DNA of 64,000 nt from contig JASWHV010000019.1 of assembly GCA_030760725.1 (NCBI GenBank), forward strand, positions 36,521,944 to 36,585,943, in the 5' to 3' direction. This document shows, one piece after another, positions 1 through 12,760 of the stretch. The stretch is from Neostapfia colusana (Eukaryota; Streptophyta; Magnoliopsida; Poales; Poaceae). Each line of letters opens with the position of its first letter. Within the stretch, counting starts at the first letter, position 1. The notes under the pieces are model-generated. The model was not told the origin of the DNA. It ran no database searches and saw only the letters and a program-made list of their open reading frames with translations. The position numbers and the translations under genes are program-made.

Positions 1-3000
1 TTGCCTACAGCAACCATCCCGGACGTCGTACGCAACTACCTTTCACCCATCAGCCAAATATTGAACCGGTCCTATCGTCCCGAGCAAGAGGTCTCTGCAC
101 GCGCATCTGCAGTGCCGCCAGCCGATTTACACCTCGAGCTCTCAACCTACCCTCTGAACGACAGGCAATGCCTCAATACCCAGCTACCCGTGTTACATCG
201 GTTTCCCGGTTCCCATATAGTCGGTAGGTCTTCGGTACTATTCTAGCTTGTTCAACAGGCCCGCACACGGCTCGGTCCTCAATCGACACAAGAGGAGCTA
301 TAGCACCCAGGCCCCAAAGTCCTGCTGCTCTTACTCTCCGCTCGGTCTCATTTTTCTTGTCTTGTATTTCATTTGCTATCTTTACCCGAGTCGAGTGCCT
401 CTAGCCTATCCTCGTGAGTAGTTCCAACTACTCGAGTTGTACCGAATCCTACACTATCTTAGCGTTGTAGTAGCTAACGGGGTTTTCGAACCTAATCCCA
501 ACCCAGGGTATTCTTGGCTATGCATTTTGGTTTCAATCAAGACTCTAATGCAAGAATTGAGTGGGTGCTCAAAGTAAGTTCTCAATACAGTAAAAATTTG
601 TAAAAGGGTTAATGCAAACCGGAGCTTGCCTGTTTTGCAGGGTAGTAGTATATAATAACAGTTAGTGATCTTCGATCCCTTGATCCTTCCGAACATGCTC
701 AAATGATCCATATGGATGGCTCCGTCAAAGTCCTTCGTCGTGAACCCTATCGACATGTATATGCATATTATTTTATAATGCAATTTTAAAGACGTAGAGA
801 TTGAAACTTCTTAAGAACAGAGGCTGTGTGGAGATCCTAGGATGAAGTTGTTGCCTCTGTTGTGCAAATAACTCAATGGAACTAAAGCTACCTTAGATGT
901 CTCATTACATCTCTAGCTAAGTTTCCAATGACATATAAGATGAGCTCTAATGATTTGGACATAACTAAAGATCCTGATATACAATGACTTCGAAATTTTT
1001 ACAGGAAGTCATACACTACACAAGGACTCAGCTTGCCAAATTGCAGCTAATGTGGATGGAACTTGGGTCTCCTATAATTCCTCCAATAGCCCCTATGTTT
1101 TACTCATATCCATAAGATTGGAGAACAAGGACAGGAAGATCCAAGGTTCAATTTTAGCTGAAAGTTTGCATGTGAATTCCTGGCCACATGAAAGTGTTCT
1201 GGACCAAAAATGAACACTTTTCATTGAGTTTTGTTTTCAAAACAATTCCCTAATCAATTAAGCAAAAAGAAATTAATTCTGAATTAACTCACATGTTCAT
1301 GCCAAACTTAGTGAACTACAATTTCAATTATAGTTCATAGAGTCTGCATGAATTTTCCTAGGATTTTTGGAGCTATCAATTATCCAAAAATGATTTTTCT
1401 AACTCTGGGACAATTTCTGAAAAGTCTCTGTATTCATTTGAATACAGTACATTGAAATCTGAATTCTCCCACACAATTCGACTCTAAATGAGCTGAACTT
1501 TTTATGGGAGTTCAATAACACCATAAGGATTATCCTGGAAAAATTCGAGGACTTTTGGATAAACCAAACTCCCTCTAAAATTCTTTTACTGATCTATTTC
1601 AAAGAATTTTCCAGAATTAATTATTGACTTTCATACAAATTGGGTTGCATATTTGGATAGAATATTTCAATATGAATCTAACCCAATTTGAATCAATAAA
1701 TTTGGAGGTTCCACACAAAGATATGATCTTTACAAGAATTGGGTAAAATCTGAAAAAGAACTCTGTTCTATTTTTCCAATTTTCAGAGACATAAGGAATT
1801 AACACCACATTTGGCCAAAAAAATGAGGTCCAATGCCCCTGAAATTTTTACTGGAGTTAAAATGTTTTTGGAAGAATCTCCTGCCCAAATTTGGGAAATT
1901 TCCAATACACAAAACTCTTGGAAAAATTCCTACAATACTTTCCTTATATGAATTAATGAGCCAAATCCAGGGATTTTCATAAATATTGGGATGCACCCAT
2001 GGATAGTACTCTTTTATAGCAATCCAACAAAATTTGATTCACAATTTTTGGACATTCCTACACAAAGTTATGGCTCTCCAAATTTGAACTAAAATGGGAA
2101 ATTCTGGAAATGTTTAAAAGCTGACTGTGGGTCCGGACTACGTGTCACTCACTGAAACAAAGACACACGGGGCCACACATTTCTATATGTGCAGTGGCAC
2201 CGGATCCAACCGCCACAGAAGATTGGGTTTTTAAATTTTCTCTCACTGACGGCTGGGCCCGCCGAACCCTTCTTCAACCTCGGGTCAGTTCCCGCGCCCG
2301 CGTGCCCGCGCTGCCGCCCATACCGGAGATCGCCAGGAATCAGTCTCCTGACCTTTGCCCAAGCCCCTATTCGCCGCCAGGTCCTAACCCTCCACGCTGA
2401 GCACGATGATGATGTTTCCCCGAGCCGGCAAGGCCTCTACGGTGGCTAGCGGCGGTGCGGCGGCTCGGTACACCATCGGCGATGTCGGCCGGCCATCCTA
2501 GCGAGCCAACAGCTCGGTAAAAAGGCGCTACACCACCAGTGAACTATGAGGGAGCTCGACCTATCCTCAAAACTGCTCAGGAACGATGGCAAATAGGTTT
2601 CACCGTGCGCCCGCGGTCCCCCGCTTCGGTTCCCGTTAGAAAACCACGAAATACCCGATCTATGTGCAGTCTCAAGCTAGAAATGTGAAGAGCAAATGAT
2701 CGCCAACTACTTTGGGTACCTTGTGCAAGATTTGACGACCTAAGAATGAGAATCGAGGTCGAATTTGATATTACCATGCCGGAAGGTCGGTTTGAGCATG
2801 CCATAGAAAAATTTCCAAATCCTCTCTCGGTCGTTCATGGCATGGCCTGAGCTCGAGAGGAGAGTAACACGGTGCCTTGGCACGTCCAAGGGCGCTGGTA
2901 CTTGGCTGTGACAAGCACCAGGTTGAGCTGTCCACAGACGCCTCCTCATCAGCGTTGCTTACAGCCGCCACAGAAACTCGGCGTTCTTGGTTTGGGAAGG

Positions 3001-4139
3001 CTGTGCTTCTGTTGGAATGGCGCAAGGATGTCGTGGGAAGTTCTGCAGTGTGGTTTTGCTACTCAGCTGAGGCTCGCACGCGAGTTTTTGGTGTGGCCGA
3101 TCGATCGACCGAACGGCGGCTGTTCCGGTCTGTTCCTCGTGCGAGGGGAAAAGGAAGATGGCGTCAGTGCTGTGGGTGCTCTGAGGTGATGAGGACGGAA
3201 GCAACAGCTCGCCAGCGCAACCGATGAAGGAGGTGGTGGCTCGGGGGCTGCTCGGTGTTGACCGGCGCTGCACCTCGGTCTGACTCGGGAACCGACTGAA
3301 GAGAGGGCAAACAGAGACTATGTTCTATACTGAAGATCTTTTGCAATTTGCAGCTCCCTCAATGACATGTGGGACCCACAGTTCAGTCCCTCCTTATCCC
3401 TTTCCTAAATATCTCCCAGAATTTGCAAATGGTGAAATCAAATTGTGGGAGTAAATCTGAGGTGCATTTGGATAATTGGGCAAGTTTCATCCAAATTCAA
3501 ATAGGTATTTGAATTCTTTGTTATTTAAAGTCCATTTTGGAAAATTAGTTGCAAAACATTTCAATAATTCATGAAACTTTGCATACCCTCTAATATGGAC
3601 CTAAGGAATTCAAATATGCAATCTGATTTTTATTTTGGCTGCTGCAAATGAGATTTTAGGCACAACAGTTTTGAAATTCAATGTGTTGCTCTCATTTGAA
3701 TTTTGAGTTGAACAAATTTGTTCCAAAATCTGAATTTTTCTTTCTCACACATATGGGCACCTCCCTACTTGGTTTCAAATCCCTTTTGGTTTCATGTTTT
3801 CAAATAAACATTTGAACTTGTGTGAAGAGAGCTCTCATGTGTGTTATCACATGTGGAGAAAGTTTTAACAAGTCCCATTTTCCATACATATGAAACCAAC
3901 TTTGTGCAAACAAGAGTTTCTTTGTATACATATTTTGGGACCTTTACACACAAAAAAGCAAAAGGGGGGGCAGCTAGGGTTTTCCACCTCATGGGCTGCG
4001 GCCAAGGGGGTGGGGCCCATTAGGGTTGCCCCCCCTAATTAGCTTCTATATTCCTCTCTTTATTTTCTTCTTCATTTTAAATGTTTCTATACATGAAAAA
4101 ATATATTGAATGCATGGTAGTAATTTTGAGGGTGTTACA
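1..4139 (-). mobile_element. Partial chromovirus LTR (element left of window), minus orientation
   Basis: The first 840 bp align with 48283-48960 inside the LTR of element E, and 2150-2960 and 3700-4139 align with later parts of the same LTR. Read on the minus strand, 1500-1700 is also close to D's LTR at 46580-46750. The right edge at 4139 ends in the LTR-like GTTACA. No polypurine tract follows it, so 4139 looks like the outer end of a 5' LTR (body left of the window) or of a solo LTR, inserted into a Tat-like element. The ORFs of 60-116 codons in it do not resemble known proteins. It holds AT-rich blocks (800-2100, 3330-3800) and a GC-rich block (2150-3300) that corresponds to the promoter-proximal part of E's LTR. 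Confidence 0.7.
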
Positions 4140-5937
4140 TACCGAGTCCGCGTGGCTTCATCGTTTTCGCCATTCCTTAGGTACCCGGGGTCCGTCACCC
4201 CGTCACTCGTGATGTCTTCTTTGTTTTCATCATTTTCAGCTTCCTCCTAGGCAATCCTCTTCTCCTTACAGGTCTTCTTTGTGATCATTGGTCGTGCTTG
4301 GTTGAACCAATGATCCCTTTGCTCTTCCTTCCTCTTCTCAGCAAGTTTCATAGCCCACACGCCTCTTCTGAGTCTTGTTGATCCCTGTGGGACACCATTG
4401 GGGTTCTGGCTTTGTTCCCGGAGCCACAGCCTTGATCACACCTTTTTTCACCCCTTCTGTCTTCATATCCCATCTGCTGAGTCGTCTTGGAGCTGTCTTG
4501 GGCTGGCCGGTTGATGTCTTGAGTTGCTGTGGTGGTGCACGTTCAACCAGCCTTTGTATCTTGTGTTTGGGATGCTGGTGTGATGCCTGGCATGACGATG
4601 ACTATTCTCTTCGGAGACACCAACCTAGAACGTTTGCTAGGAGATCTTGGATCAACTCTGGTTCTCTCGGCTTTGCTTGGACCAGCATCCATCTTCATGT
4701 TGCAGCTGCCAACCTCATTCCGTTTACCCAAACTTTGCGTTGTGAATTGGTCTTCACCTCCCAAGGTGCTAGGGGCCATTTCTTCTTGGATCAGACAAGG
4801 TACTGATCCAATTATCGCCGCTTGGTGTCCCGAGCTCGTGTTTTCTTTGGTTTGGGTCTCCCCGGAATGCCTCTGGGGTCGGGTGGATGAAAGAGTGCTC
4901 CCCGGTGGGTTTCTCCTCGGTTTCCATTTGTTGGCGTGGCTTCCCCGCTTACTCATCTGCTGGTCCACCACCCCCCCCCCCCCGGGTTCTCCGAGCCTCT
5001 CACAAGGGCGTTTTCCCCTATGGTTAGGCTAAAGCATTTGTTTCTAGTTTCCCTAAACCTTTTGATGTACTCGGTCATGAGTTCATTGTGTTTTTGCCTC
5101 CTTGTGGCTAGATGAAACAATTTTAGCTCGGTCTCACCAGTGAAGAAGTATTCGTGGAACTTTTGTTCTAAACACGACCAAGTTAGGACAGAGTTAGGAG
5201 CTAGAGAAGTAAACCAACTAAAAGTCATGCCGGTTAGGGACAAGGGGAACAATCTGGTCCGGTGTACATCTGTGATTCCTATGTCATTGTACTGGATCAG
5301 GAATTGGCCTACGTGTTCTTGAGTAGTTTTTGAATCCTGCCCACTAAACATAGAGAAATCTGGCACCTTGAAGCCTCTATATACCGGACATTGTCATAGT
5401 AGTCGGGGTAAGGCTTTTTGGTAGTTTCTAATGGTTGTCCTGGTTGCTACCCCGAGTTCTCTAGGTGTTCTGGCCACTTGATCCCTAAGGTCATCGTGTG
5501 GTGCGTTGTTCTGTGGCACGGGAGGTTCGAGTAAGTTGCAAAGTGCAACTTGTGGAGGTGGTGGAGGGAAGTACGCGTCGGGTACTGGCTCGAGCGGTAC
5601 ACCACTCCCCATGGGTGGAACGGCAGGTCCATATGCAACCGTTTGGTAGTATGGCTGCTGCACGTTCATGATGGGCTTCCTAGCTTATGGGTACGTTGGT
5701 GGCATATGCAAGGTGATGAAGTGCTGGCTATGTTCCCTCTGCACTACCCGTGTTAGCATCTGTACATTTTCCCTCCACCTCGTCTTGCACTTGTTGCATG
5801 GTAGGTCGGATCTGCCGGTGAAGATTTCGATCTATAGTGTGCTCTACATCAGCTTTGAACGTGTTGAAGGAGTTCTTAAGCCTATCCACTACCGAGGATG
5901 CCATCTGCTCTAGATCAGCATTGTACTTCATAGCAAC
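4140..5937 (-). pseudogene. Tat-like Ty3/Gypsy gag remnant, 3' part
   Basis: The minus strand encodes pieces of a retrotransposon gag. The best is 4953-5366, which has the PDFSMFSG start, an LFPLSLTGMTFSWF core and the EQKFHEYFF / RFRETRNKCF motifs typical of Tat-lineage Gypsy gag in grasses. Pieces at 5394-5669 (proline-rich) and 5728-5931 (helical, charged) are the upstream gag in other frames. 4543-4971 reads as a basic, low-complexity gag-pol linker. Several frameshifts separate the pieces, and a run of 13 C at 4971-4983 may mark one. 4140-4540 continues the linker with many stops. The coding strand continues at 11165-11540 beyond the Copia insertion. Lineage is inferred from motif resemblance; the reverse transcriptase that would settle it is absent. 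Confidence 0.6.
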
Positions 5938-6389
5938 TATTGAGTACTTCTGAAGGTTGATCTAGTTTAGTTTGCTTTATGTTTTTCAAGAAATAATGCA
6001 AACGTGACAAGAGCCAAGGGATTGTCCTGCACCTCACGTGTTGCACCGAGTCCTAGCGTGTGTATGTGAGTTTGTTTTTCAAGTTTCAAACATCCGTGGG
6101 GGTTGTGTCATGCATGCATGGGCGCATGCAGCGAGTACATGCACTGCATGGGATTAAACTTGCATGGCGTTGAGCCCAGGCGGGAGTTTGTTGCACCAAG
6201 GTGCGCGTTCGGTTAATAAGAGGATCAGATCGGCGCTGCATGATGTGTGCGCCGCCAGAAACATTCATGTGTTCATCCATTTTCGGTACTCAGTCCAAAA
6301 CCCGAGCTCGTGAGCACTGAAACCTTTTCGTGTTTCACTTCCACTTGTGACAGAGATCCTTGAGTGTTTGTGAGGAAATTTACCCAACA
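5938..6389 (+). repeat. Copia 5' LTR
   Basis: 452 bp, matching 10713-11164 along its whole length and ending in ACCCAACA. It contains nested GCATGC-rich short repeats near 6108-6160. Confidence 0.93.
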
Positions 6390-6391
6390 AT

Positions 6392-6404
6392 TGGCATCAG
6401 AGCC
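6392..6404 (+). promoter_or_regulatory. Copia primer-binding site (tRNA-iMet)
   Basis: TGGCATCAGAGCC lies 2 nt after the 5' LTR end. It differs by one base from TGGTATCAGAGCC, the usual complement of the initiator methionine tRNA 3' end. Confidence 0.9.
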
Positions 6405-6439
6405 AGTTACGCCACCTGGAATCGCGATGCGGCCATTGA

Positions 6440-9400
6440 GTGGGTGCCGATGTTGCAACGATGATCATCCTCGCCAGCCCGACGTTCATGAAGGGAAGTC
6501 ACGCCACCGGGAGGCGCCAGCAGGGCAGGAGGAGGATCAGGGCATTGGTGATTCATCACATCACGAAGGAAGTCAGCAGTGGTGGCACATACCCAATGCT
6601 CACGAAGACAAACTACCCTGATTGGGCGGCACTCATGCGGGTGGTGCTGCAAGTGAGAGGCTTGTGGACTGCTGTGAGTCTCGGCATGGACGATTACATA
6701 GAAGATCATATGGCGTTGGAGGCTCTCACAAAGGCTGTGCCACCAGAATTGGTAGAGATCATCACCGGGAAGGAGTCGGCAAAGATTGCATGGGACGCAA
6801 TCAAGTTGCGCAACGTGGGAACTGAACATGTACGCAAGGCCAGGGCGTGTACATTGTGTCGGGAGTTTGATGCACTCAAATTCCGCAATGGTGAAATGGT
6901 GGATGAGTTCATCGTATGTATAAGCCGGATCACGTCTCAGCTCGCGGCACTTGGGAGTGAGTGTTTGGAGGAGGAGATCTTCCAGAAAAGTTCCTGCAGG
7001 CGGTGGCACAAAGGTTTGAACAGATCGCAGCCTCCATCGAGACCTTGCTTGACTTGAGTGAGATGTCTGTTGATGAGTTGATCGGTCGACTCAAGGCAGC
7101 GGAAGAGAGGTTGGGTGCAAGTAATGGGGAAGGCAACATGCAAGAGAAGTAGCATCTGAGTGAAGAAGAGCTACTTGCACGCCTTCGTCATGTCTCAAGA
7201 TGTCCAGGGAAAATGGATAGGAACATCACAGGGACTCGCGAGCACCCAGGAGAGATCGTGGTCGAGGACGTGGCCGTGGTCGAGGAAATCGTGGCAGTGG
7301 AAACTCTGGCCATGGAGTGGCCAAGGATGAGTGCCGCTACTGTGGTAAAAAAGGTCATTGGGCGAGAGAATGCAGGAAGAAGAAGGATGAAGAAGTGAAC
7401 ACGGCTCAAGTTGATTGTGAGTTCGAGTTAAGTCTCTTGGTGGCGTGTGCCAGCACCAACATCGAGCCATTCATGTCTCTGAAGGAGGTATGCCTGAACG
7501 ATGACATGTTACATGTTCAAGTAGGAGATATGAAGGGTAGAGGCAGTACACGCTGGATCCTGTATTCCGGTGCAACAAATAACATAACCGGGATACGGGA
7601 CGTGCTCTCAAACCTCGACAACATGGTGCATGGTACTGTTTGGTTGGGAGATGGCTCAGTGACAAATATTGATGGTCAAGGAACTGTGGTGTTCCAAGGC
7701 AAAAGTGGCAGACGAAAGGAGCTGCCCGGAGTTTATCTTATTCCTCAGCTCAAGGAAAACATCATAATTCTTGGACAGCTTGAGGAAGAAGGACACCGAA
7801 TCTTGATGGTCGATGGTTGTGTCAAGATTTGGGACAAAGATGGAACTCCTGTGGCAAAGGTGAAACGTGGTGTGAATCGGTTGTACACCATTGATCCCAA
7901 GGTGGTACAACCAACATGTCTCATGGCACAAGGGAGTAAAGCAACGTGGAGATGGCATGCAACAATGGGACATTTGAATTTTCGAAGTCTCAGAAAACTC
8001 GCTGAAGAACAGCTCGTGTATGGATTGCCAACTATCACTCAGACGAAGGATAAATGTGATAGCTTCCTCGCTGGGAAACAACGACATCAACCATTCCCGT
8101 GCATGGCAAAGTACCGGGCTGAGAAGAAACTTGAGCTTGTGCATGGAGATCTATGTGGCCCGGTGATGCCGGCGACACCAAGAGGCAGCAGGTTCTTCTT
8201 CCTTCTTGTTGATGATCTTAGCAGATACATGTGGGTGTCTTTGATTAGCACGAAGGACCAGGCATTGGGTGTTTTCGTGTCATTCCAAGCATGTGTTGAA
8301 GCTGAGGCCAGAAGGAAGATTGGAACTCTTGGCAGGGATCATGTGGGAGAGTTTACAGCACGGGCATTTGTTGAGTATTGCACCAAGGATGGAGTTTAAT
8401 GTCACTTGACTGCCACGTACTCCCCTGAAAAGAACGGGGTGTTCGAGCGAAGGAATAAAACTGTCATGGGAATGGCAAGAACCATGCTGAAGGCGATGAA
8501 CATGCCCGGTTGGTTCTGGTGGGAGGCGGTGACCACTGCTGTCTACGTGCTGAACCGATCTCCCACTCGGAGTGTCGAGAAAAAGACTCCATATGAGGTA
8601 TGGAATGGAAACAAACCCAGTATATATCATTTGCACACGTTTGGTTGTGTGGCACATGTGAAACAGGGAAGCAAACGTCTAAGTAAACTTGAAGATTGGA
8701 GTACCCCAATGGTGTTCATCGGGTATGAACAAGGAAAAAAGCCTGGCGGTTTTACAACCCCGACACGGAGAGTGTTCACGTGTCACGAGATGCTGTGTTT
8801 GAGGAAAATTGTCCATGGAAGTAGGATGCAGTCGACTCAAGTGAAGTGATGAATGATGAAGACATATTCAGGGTGGAGTACATCTTTCGTAGTGAAAACC
8901 CTGGTGGAGTGAGATCTTCTTCTTTTGACACAAGTTGTGGTGAGAAAACCCCAGCCGAGGGAGTGTCCCCAAAGACACAACTTAGGTCTCATGCATCGAG
9001 AGAGGTGGAGTTTGTGTCACCTACTACTTTGTCTCCAGAGTTGGACAGTGATCTTGAAGAAGCGCCACTTTATTATCGCACCATGAGAAACATTCTTGAG
9101 ATGGCACCAAATTGTGAACCAGAAGAAGGGGGTTTGGACGAGCTTCTGGTTGTCATTGGCGAAGAGCCATGCACAGAAGAAGAGGCCCTGAGAACTAAGG
9201 AGTGGCGTGTAGCCATGATTGAGGAGCTTAGATCCATTGAAGAAAACAAGACATGGTCGTTGGTACATCTCCCAGAAGGACACCGTGCCATTGGTTTAAA
9301 ATGGGTGTTCAAATTGAAGAAAGATGAGTATGAAAATGTTGCACGTCATAAAGCAAGGTTTGTTTCCAAGGGGTATGTCCAGAAGCAAGGAGTTGATTTT

Positions 9401-10686
9401 GAAGAGGTGTTCGCGCCGGTTGCAAGAATGGAGTCTGTGAGAATTGTACTGGCTGCTGCGGCACATTTTGGATGGTACGTTCATCACATGGACGTTAAGT
9501 CCGCTTTCTTGAATGGAAATCTTGCTGAAGAGATCTATGTCACAAAACCACCGGGTTTCATAGATGAAGGCAAGGAGAAGTGGGTTCTAAGACTCCACAT
9601 GGCATTGTATGGCTTACGGCAAGCTCCTCGGGCATGGAACTGTAAACTTGATGAAAGTCTCGATCAGCTTGGTTTTACACGATGCAAGTCAGAACATGGC
9701 TTGTACACTAAGCTAGGAGGTGAGTCAAGACTTATTGTCGGGGTGTGCGTTGATGACTTGTTTATTGTGGGGGAGAAATGGAGGAGATCAGTCAGCTCAA
9801 GGAGAAGATGAAGGAGAAGTTTCGCATGAGTGATCTGGGAAGCTTGTCGTACTACCTCGGCATTGAAGTAAAACAAGGGAGCCATGGTATTGAACTGTGT
9901 CAAGGTGCATATGCTGCAAAGTTGCTGGAACGGAGCGGCATGGGAACTTGCAATGGGTGTGCAACTCCCATGGAACCTAGCTTGAAACTTACCAAGAGAA
10001 GCAAGGCGCCACTAACTGAACCAACTGCATATCACAACATAATTGGAGGAATCAGGTATCTCTTACACACTTGGCCTTATCTTAGCTTCAGAGTTTGGTA
10101 CTTGAGCAGATTCATGGCCAAACCACAAGAGGATCACATGGTGGCTTTGAAGCATTTGCTTCGGTATGTGGCAGCAACAATGAGGTATGGCTTCTTTTAT
10201 AACCGAGGTGAAGGAAGTTTTGTGTTGAAAGGCTATAGTGATAGTGACTTCGGGGGAGATGTGGATGATCAGCGAAACACAGCAGGAGTCATCTTCTTCC
10301 TGGCTGAGAGTTCTATCAGTTGGATGTCACACAAGCAAAAAAGTGTGGCAAAGTTCACATGTGAAGCTGAGTACATGGCAGATGCAGCAGCAGCTAGCCA
10401 GGCCGTTTGGCTCCGGCATGTTCTTGAAGAGGTGACGAGAATTCAAGTACCTGCACCTGTGATCAAGATGGACAACACGGCAGCAATTGCACTTGCAAAG
10501 AATCCGGTCTTGCATGATCGAAGTAAACACATTGACACCAAGTTTCATTTTGTCAGGGAATGTGTTGACCGTGGTAAAATAATCTTGGAGCACGTTGGGA
10601 TGAAGGATGAACTTGCTGACATTCTCACTAAGCCACTGGGACGTACTCATTTTCAAGAGCTTCGTCAGAAGATTGGAGTTCTGTAG
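6440..10686 (+). pseudogene. Copia gag-pol, broken
   Basis: Gag runs 6440-7057 and continues in another frame at about 6985-7152; its KTNYPDWAALMRV region is a typical plant Copia gag. An RG-rich stretch and a CX2CX4HX4C zinc knuckle follow near 7330-7375. The protease reads YSGAT where DSGAT is expected, so the catalytic Asp is Tyr. GAG-pre-integrase (MGHLNFRSLRKL) and the integrase core follow to 8399. An in-frame TAA at 8397-8399 breaks integrase, which resumes at once with the YSPEKNGVFERRN motif. A frameshift near 8840 leads to reverse transcriptase (8846-9811: AFLNG, ALYGLRQAPRAW, CVDD), and another near 9780 to RNase H ending at 10686 (YSDSDFGGD, DRSKHIDTKFHF, DILTKPL). At least four frame changes plus one stop make it non-functional. 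Confidence 0.92.
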
Positions 10687-10700
10687 ATCAAGCCTCAGTA

Positions 10701-10712
10701 GTAGGGGGAGAT
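10701..10712 (+). promoter_or_regulatory. Copia polypurine tract
   Basis: GTAGGGGGAGAT ends exactly where the 3' LTR begins. This is the usual primer for plus-strand DNA synthesis. Confidence 0.88.
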
Positions 10713-11164
10713 TGTTGAGTACTTCTGAAGGTTGATCTAGTTTAGTTTGCTTTATGTTTTTCAAGCAAATAATGCAAACGTGACATTAGCCAGGGGATTG
10801 TCCTGCGCCTCACATGTTGCACCGAGTCCTAGCGTGTGTGTGAGAGTTTGTTTTTCAAGTTTCAAACGTCCGGGGGTTTGTGTCATGCATGCATGGGCGC
10901 ATGCAGTGAGTACATGCACTGCATGGGATCAAACTTGCATGGCATTGAGACCGGGAGGGAGTTTGTTGCACCAAGGTGCGCGTTCGGTTAATAAGAGGAT
11001 CAGATCAGCGCTGGATGATCTGAGCACCGCCACAAACATTCATGTGTTCATCCACTTTCGGTACTCAGTCCAAAACCGAAGCCCATGAGCACTGAAACCT
11101 TTTCTAGTTTCACTTCCACTTGTGACACAGATCCTTGAGTGTTTGTGAGAAAATTTACCCAACA
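10713..11164 (+). repeat. Copia 3' LTR
   Basis: 452 bp, starting TGTTGAG and ending CCCAACA. It keeps the terminal TG that the 5' copy has lost. Confidence 0.93.
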
Positions 11165-11938
11165 GAAACCGATACATCTACAATTTGAACGAGTTTTTTG
11201 AGGGATATTGGTATGTTTACCTTTCGTGTTGTCGCCTCCCGCGTAACGGCCCTCTGGACGATGCCTCCTCACATTTTCTGGAAGCAGGCAGCTTGGTTTG
11301 TAGACATGCCATCTTCTCCTCTTGGATTTCTCGCTCCAACTTCTCCTGGATGCGTTCACGGTCCTCCACCGAGAGATCTTCGAGCTGGATATCGATAACG
11401 TTGCTCACGTCGACGGCTTTGACGTCGGCCACACTCCTGAATGCATCTTTCATGATCTTCCTGGCTTTGATCGGTACAAGATCGTGCCGATCATCGAGTA
11501 GATGCATTTGGTCGATGCAGCTGACGTCTCTCCCCAGCACAGTCTACAATTCTGTTGGTGAAACAGATGGTGGAGTCGCATATGCCCTGGCAAATCTCGG
11601 CGTTAGTCACCGAAACATAGATAGATGCAGGGTTCCTGAGGCTGGAACGTCGTAAATCTCACTTACGTGGAGAGGGATGGATGCTTTACTCGGCAAAGCA
11701 ACAAAGATTACAAGCTAAGTCTAAGAACTACAAAAAGAAAGTAAAAAACAAAAGTATTTGAACAAAGTTTTGATTGTATTAACGCTTGCTTTCTTCAGCA
11801 GAATGCTGCCTTTATATAGACTCGGTACAAACTTGACGACTTCATCCTCCAAACTTCAAACCAAACTCTATCTTATCTCTAAGCTATTATATTATCTCTA
11901 AGGCATGTACAAATGTCATGCAAATCCTTCTAGAACGA
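11165..11938 (-). pseudogene. Tat-like element 5' part: LTR/leader and gag N-terminus
   Basis: The minus-strand frame 11217-11540 encodes a charged helical segment (DRERIQEKLEREIQEEK) that continues toward the gag pieces at 4953-5937 once the Copia insertion is discounted. An in-frame TAG lies just upstream near 11545. 11640-11938 has no coding potential but holds TATATAAA (minus strand) followed by an A/T-rich transcript-start-like region, as in an LTR. A GTAAGT donor-like site lies near 11665 on the minus strand. The right limit near 11920-11938 is uncertain, because I cannot find a clean LTR end or target duplication. The whole lies just past the ORF0 stop of element A. Confidence 0.5.
11811..11818 (-). 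promoter_or_regulatory. TATA box of the Tat-like LTR
   Basis: TATATAAA on the minus strand, upstream of the gag remnant in the direction of transcription. It is a match to the plant TATA consensus, but function is inferred. Confidence 0.5.
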
Positions 11939-12760
11939 TTATAGCTTCTTGTGGAGGTAGCGGATCTCTTCTTGTGCATTTGCATAGCGGTTTCCTAACT
12001 CCACGAGCATTTTCTGAGACTTGTCAGCAGCTTGTGGGTTGGAAGGAGCTCCACCATGGGCTCCAATGATCTCCCTTGTACCACTCTTCCGATATGGGTG
12101 CATCTCAAAGGTAGTGTTTTCAAGCTGCCCACGGAAAGCGTAGCATAGTCTGGTGAGCGCATCCCATGCAGCATCAGCAACAGCTTCTGCCCTTGTGGCT
12201 CTTTATGTGGTTTCAAAGTTCCGTGTGACAACCCTATCGTTAGAGAGGATGGTCACTTCAGCCCTCCACTTTTCATGTCCAAGACGAGGGAATTTCTTGA
12301 GGAGGTACTCCGGGTATAAGCCACAGCAATCAAGGAACTCTCTCAGCTCCCTGGTTATGTGTCCTCCCTCCATCCCGTTGGACTGTGATTCCTGAGCAGA
12401 ATGGATGACCCGTTCATCATTTTCATTCTCGGCCGCAGCAGGTGGTGGCTCCTCTCCGTGTCCATCTTCTTCCGGTGTAGCATCATAGGGCTCGACCGGG
12501 TGTAAGCCAACGTAGTATTCCTCCTGAGGGGTGTACCAGTGTTGCCCTTCTTGTGAATCATCTTACATGTCATCCTCGAATGACTCCACCTTTTCCGGAT
12601 CCTCTTCCTCATGCATAGGGCCATTGACCTCATCCTCATCATGAGGTTCCGTCTTAATTTTCTCCCAGTACGGACCATCGGAAACCTCGATGGGGTTAAG
12701 CGCGCTTCTAAGTTGCGGCGGGCGAGTTCTCATGCGTGTTGTGCTCCTAGTGATCAGCAT
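11939..12760 (-). pseudogene. ORF0 of chromovirus A (extra ORF upstream of gag)
   Basis: One minus-strand frame of 274 codons runs from the ATG at 12760 to a TAA at 11939-11941 and is interrupted by two in-frame stops (12563-12565 and near 12200). The N-terminus (ALNPIEVSDG) matches the ORF0 remnant of C at 34619. The middle, with EGGHITRELREFLDCCG, matches B at 19870-20034. The end carries the ADAAWDALTRL block and is rich in charged residues. It is a member of the grass chromovirus ORF0 group, whose function is unknown to me. It lies first after the LTR and primer-binding site, with the ATG immediately after TTATTTATAG on its strand. Confidence 0.75.

Larger units (their letters stand above)
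5938..11164 (+). mobile_element. Full-length but degenerate Ty1/Copia retrotransposon
   Basis: It has two 452-bp LTRs (5938-6389 and 10713-11164), a tRNA-iMet-type primer-binding site directly after the first and a polypurine tract directly before the second. Domain order is gag, zinc knuckle, protease, integrase, reverse transcriptase, RNase H. Integrase before reverse transcriptase defines Copia. The flanking pentamers GCAAC (5933-5937) and GAAAC (11165-11169) differ at one base, fitting a decayed target duplication. The 5' LTR begins TATTGAG where the 3' LTR has TGTTGAG, so the terminal TG is mutated. By eye the LTRs differ at roughly 5-7 percent of sites, so the insertion is not recent. 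The gag and RT resemble the Ivana/Oryco lineage, which is inference. It is inserted in the Tat-like gag in the opposite orientation. Confidence 0.93.
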
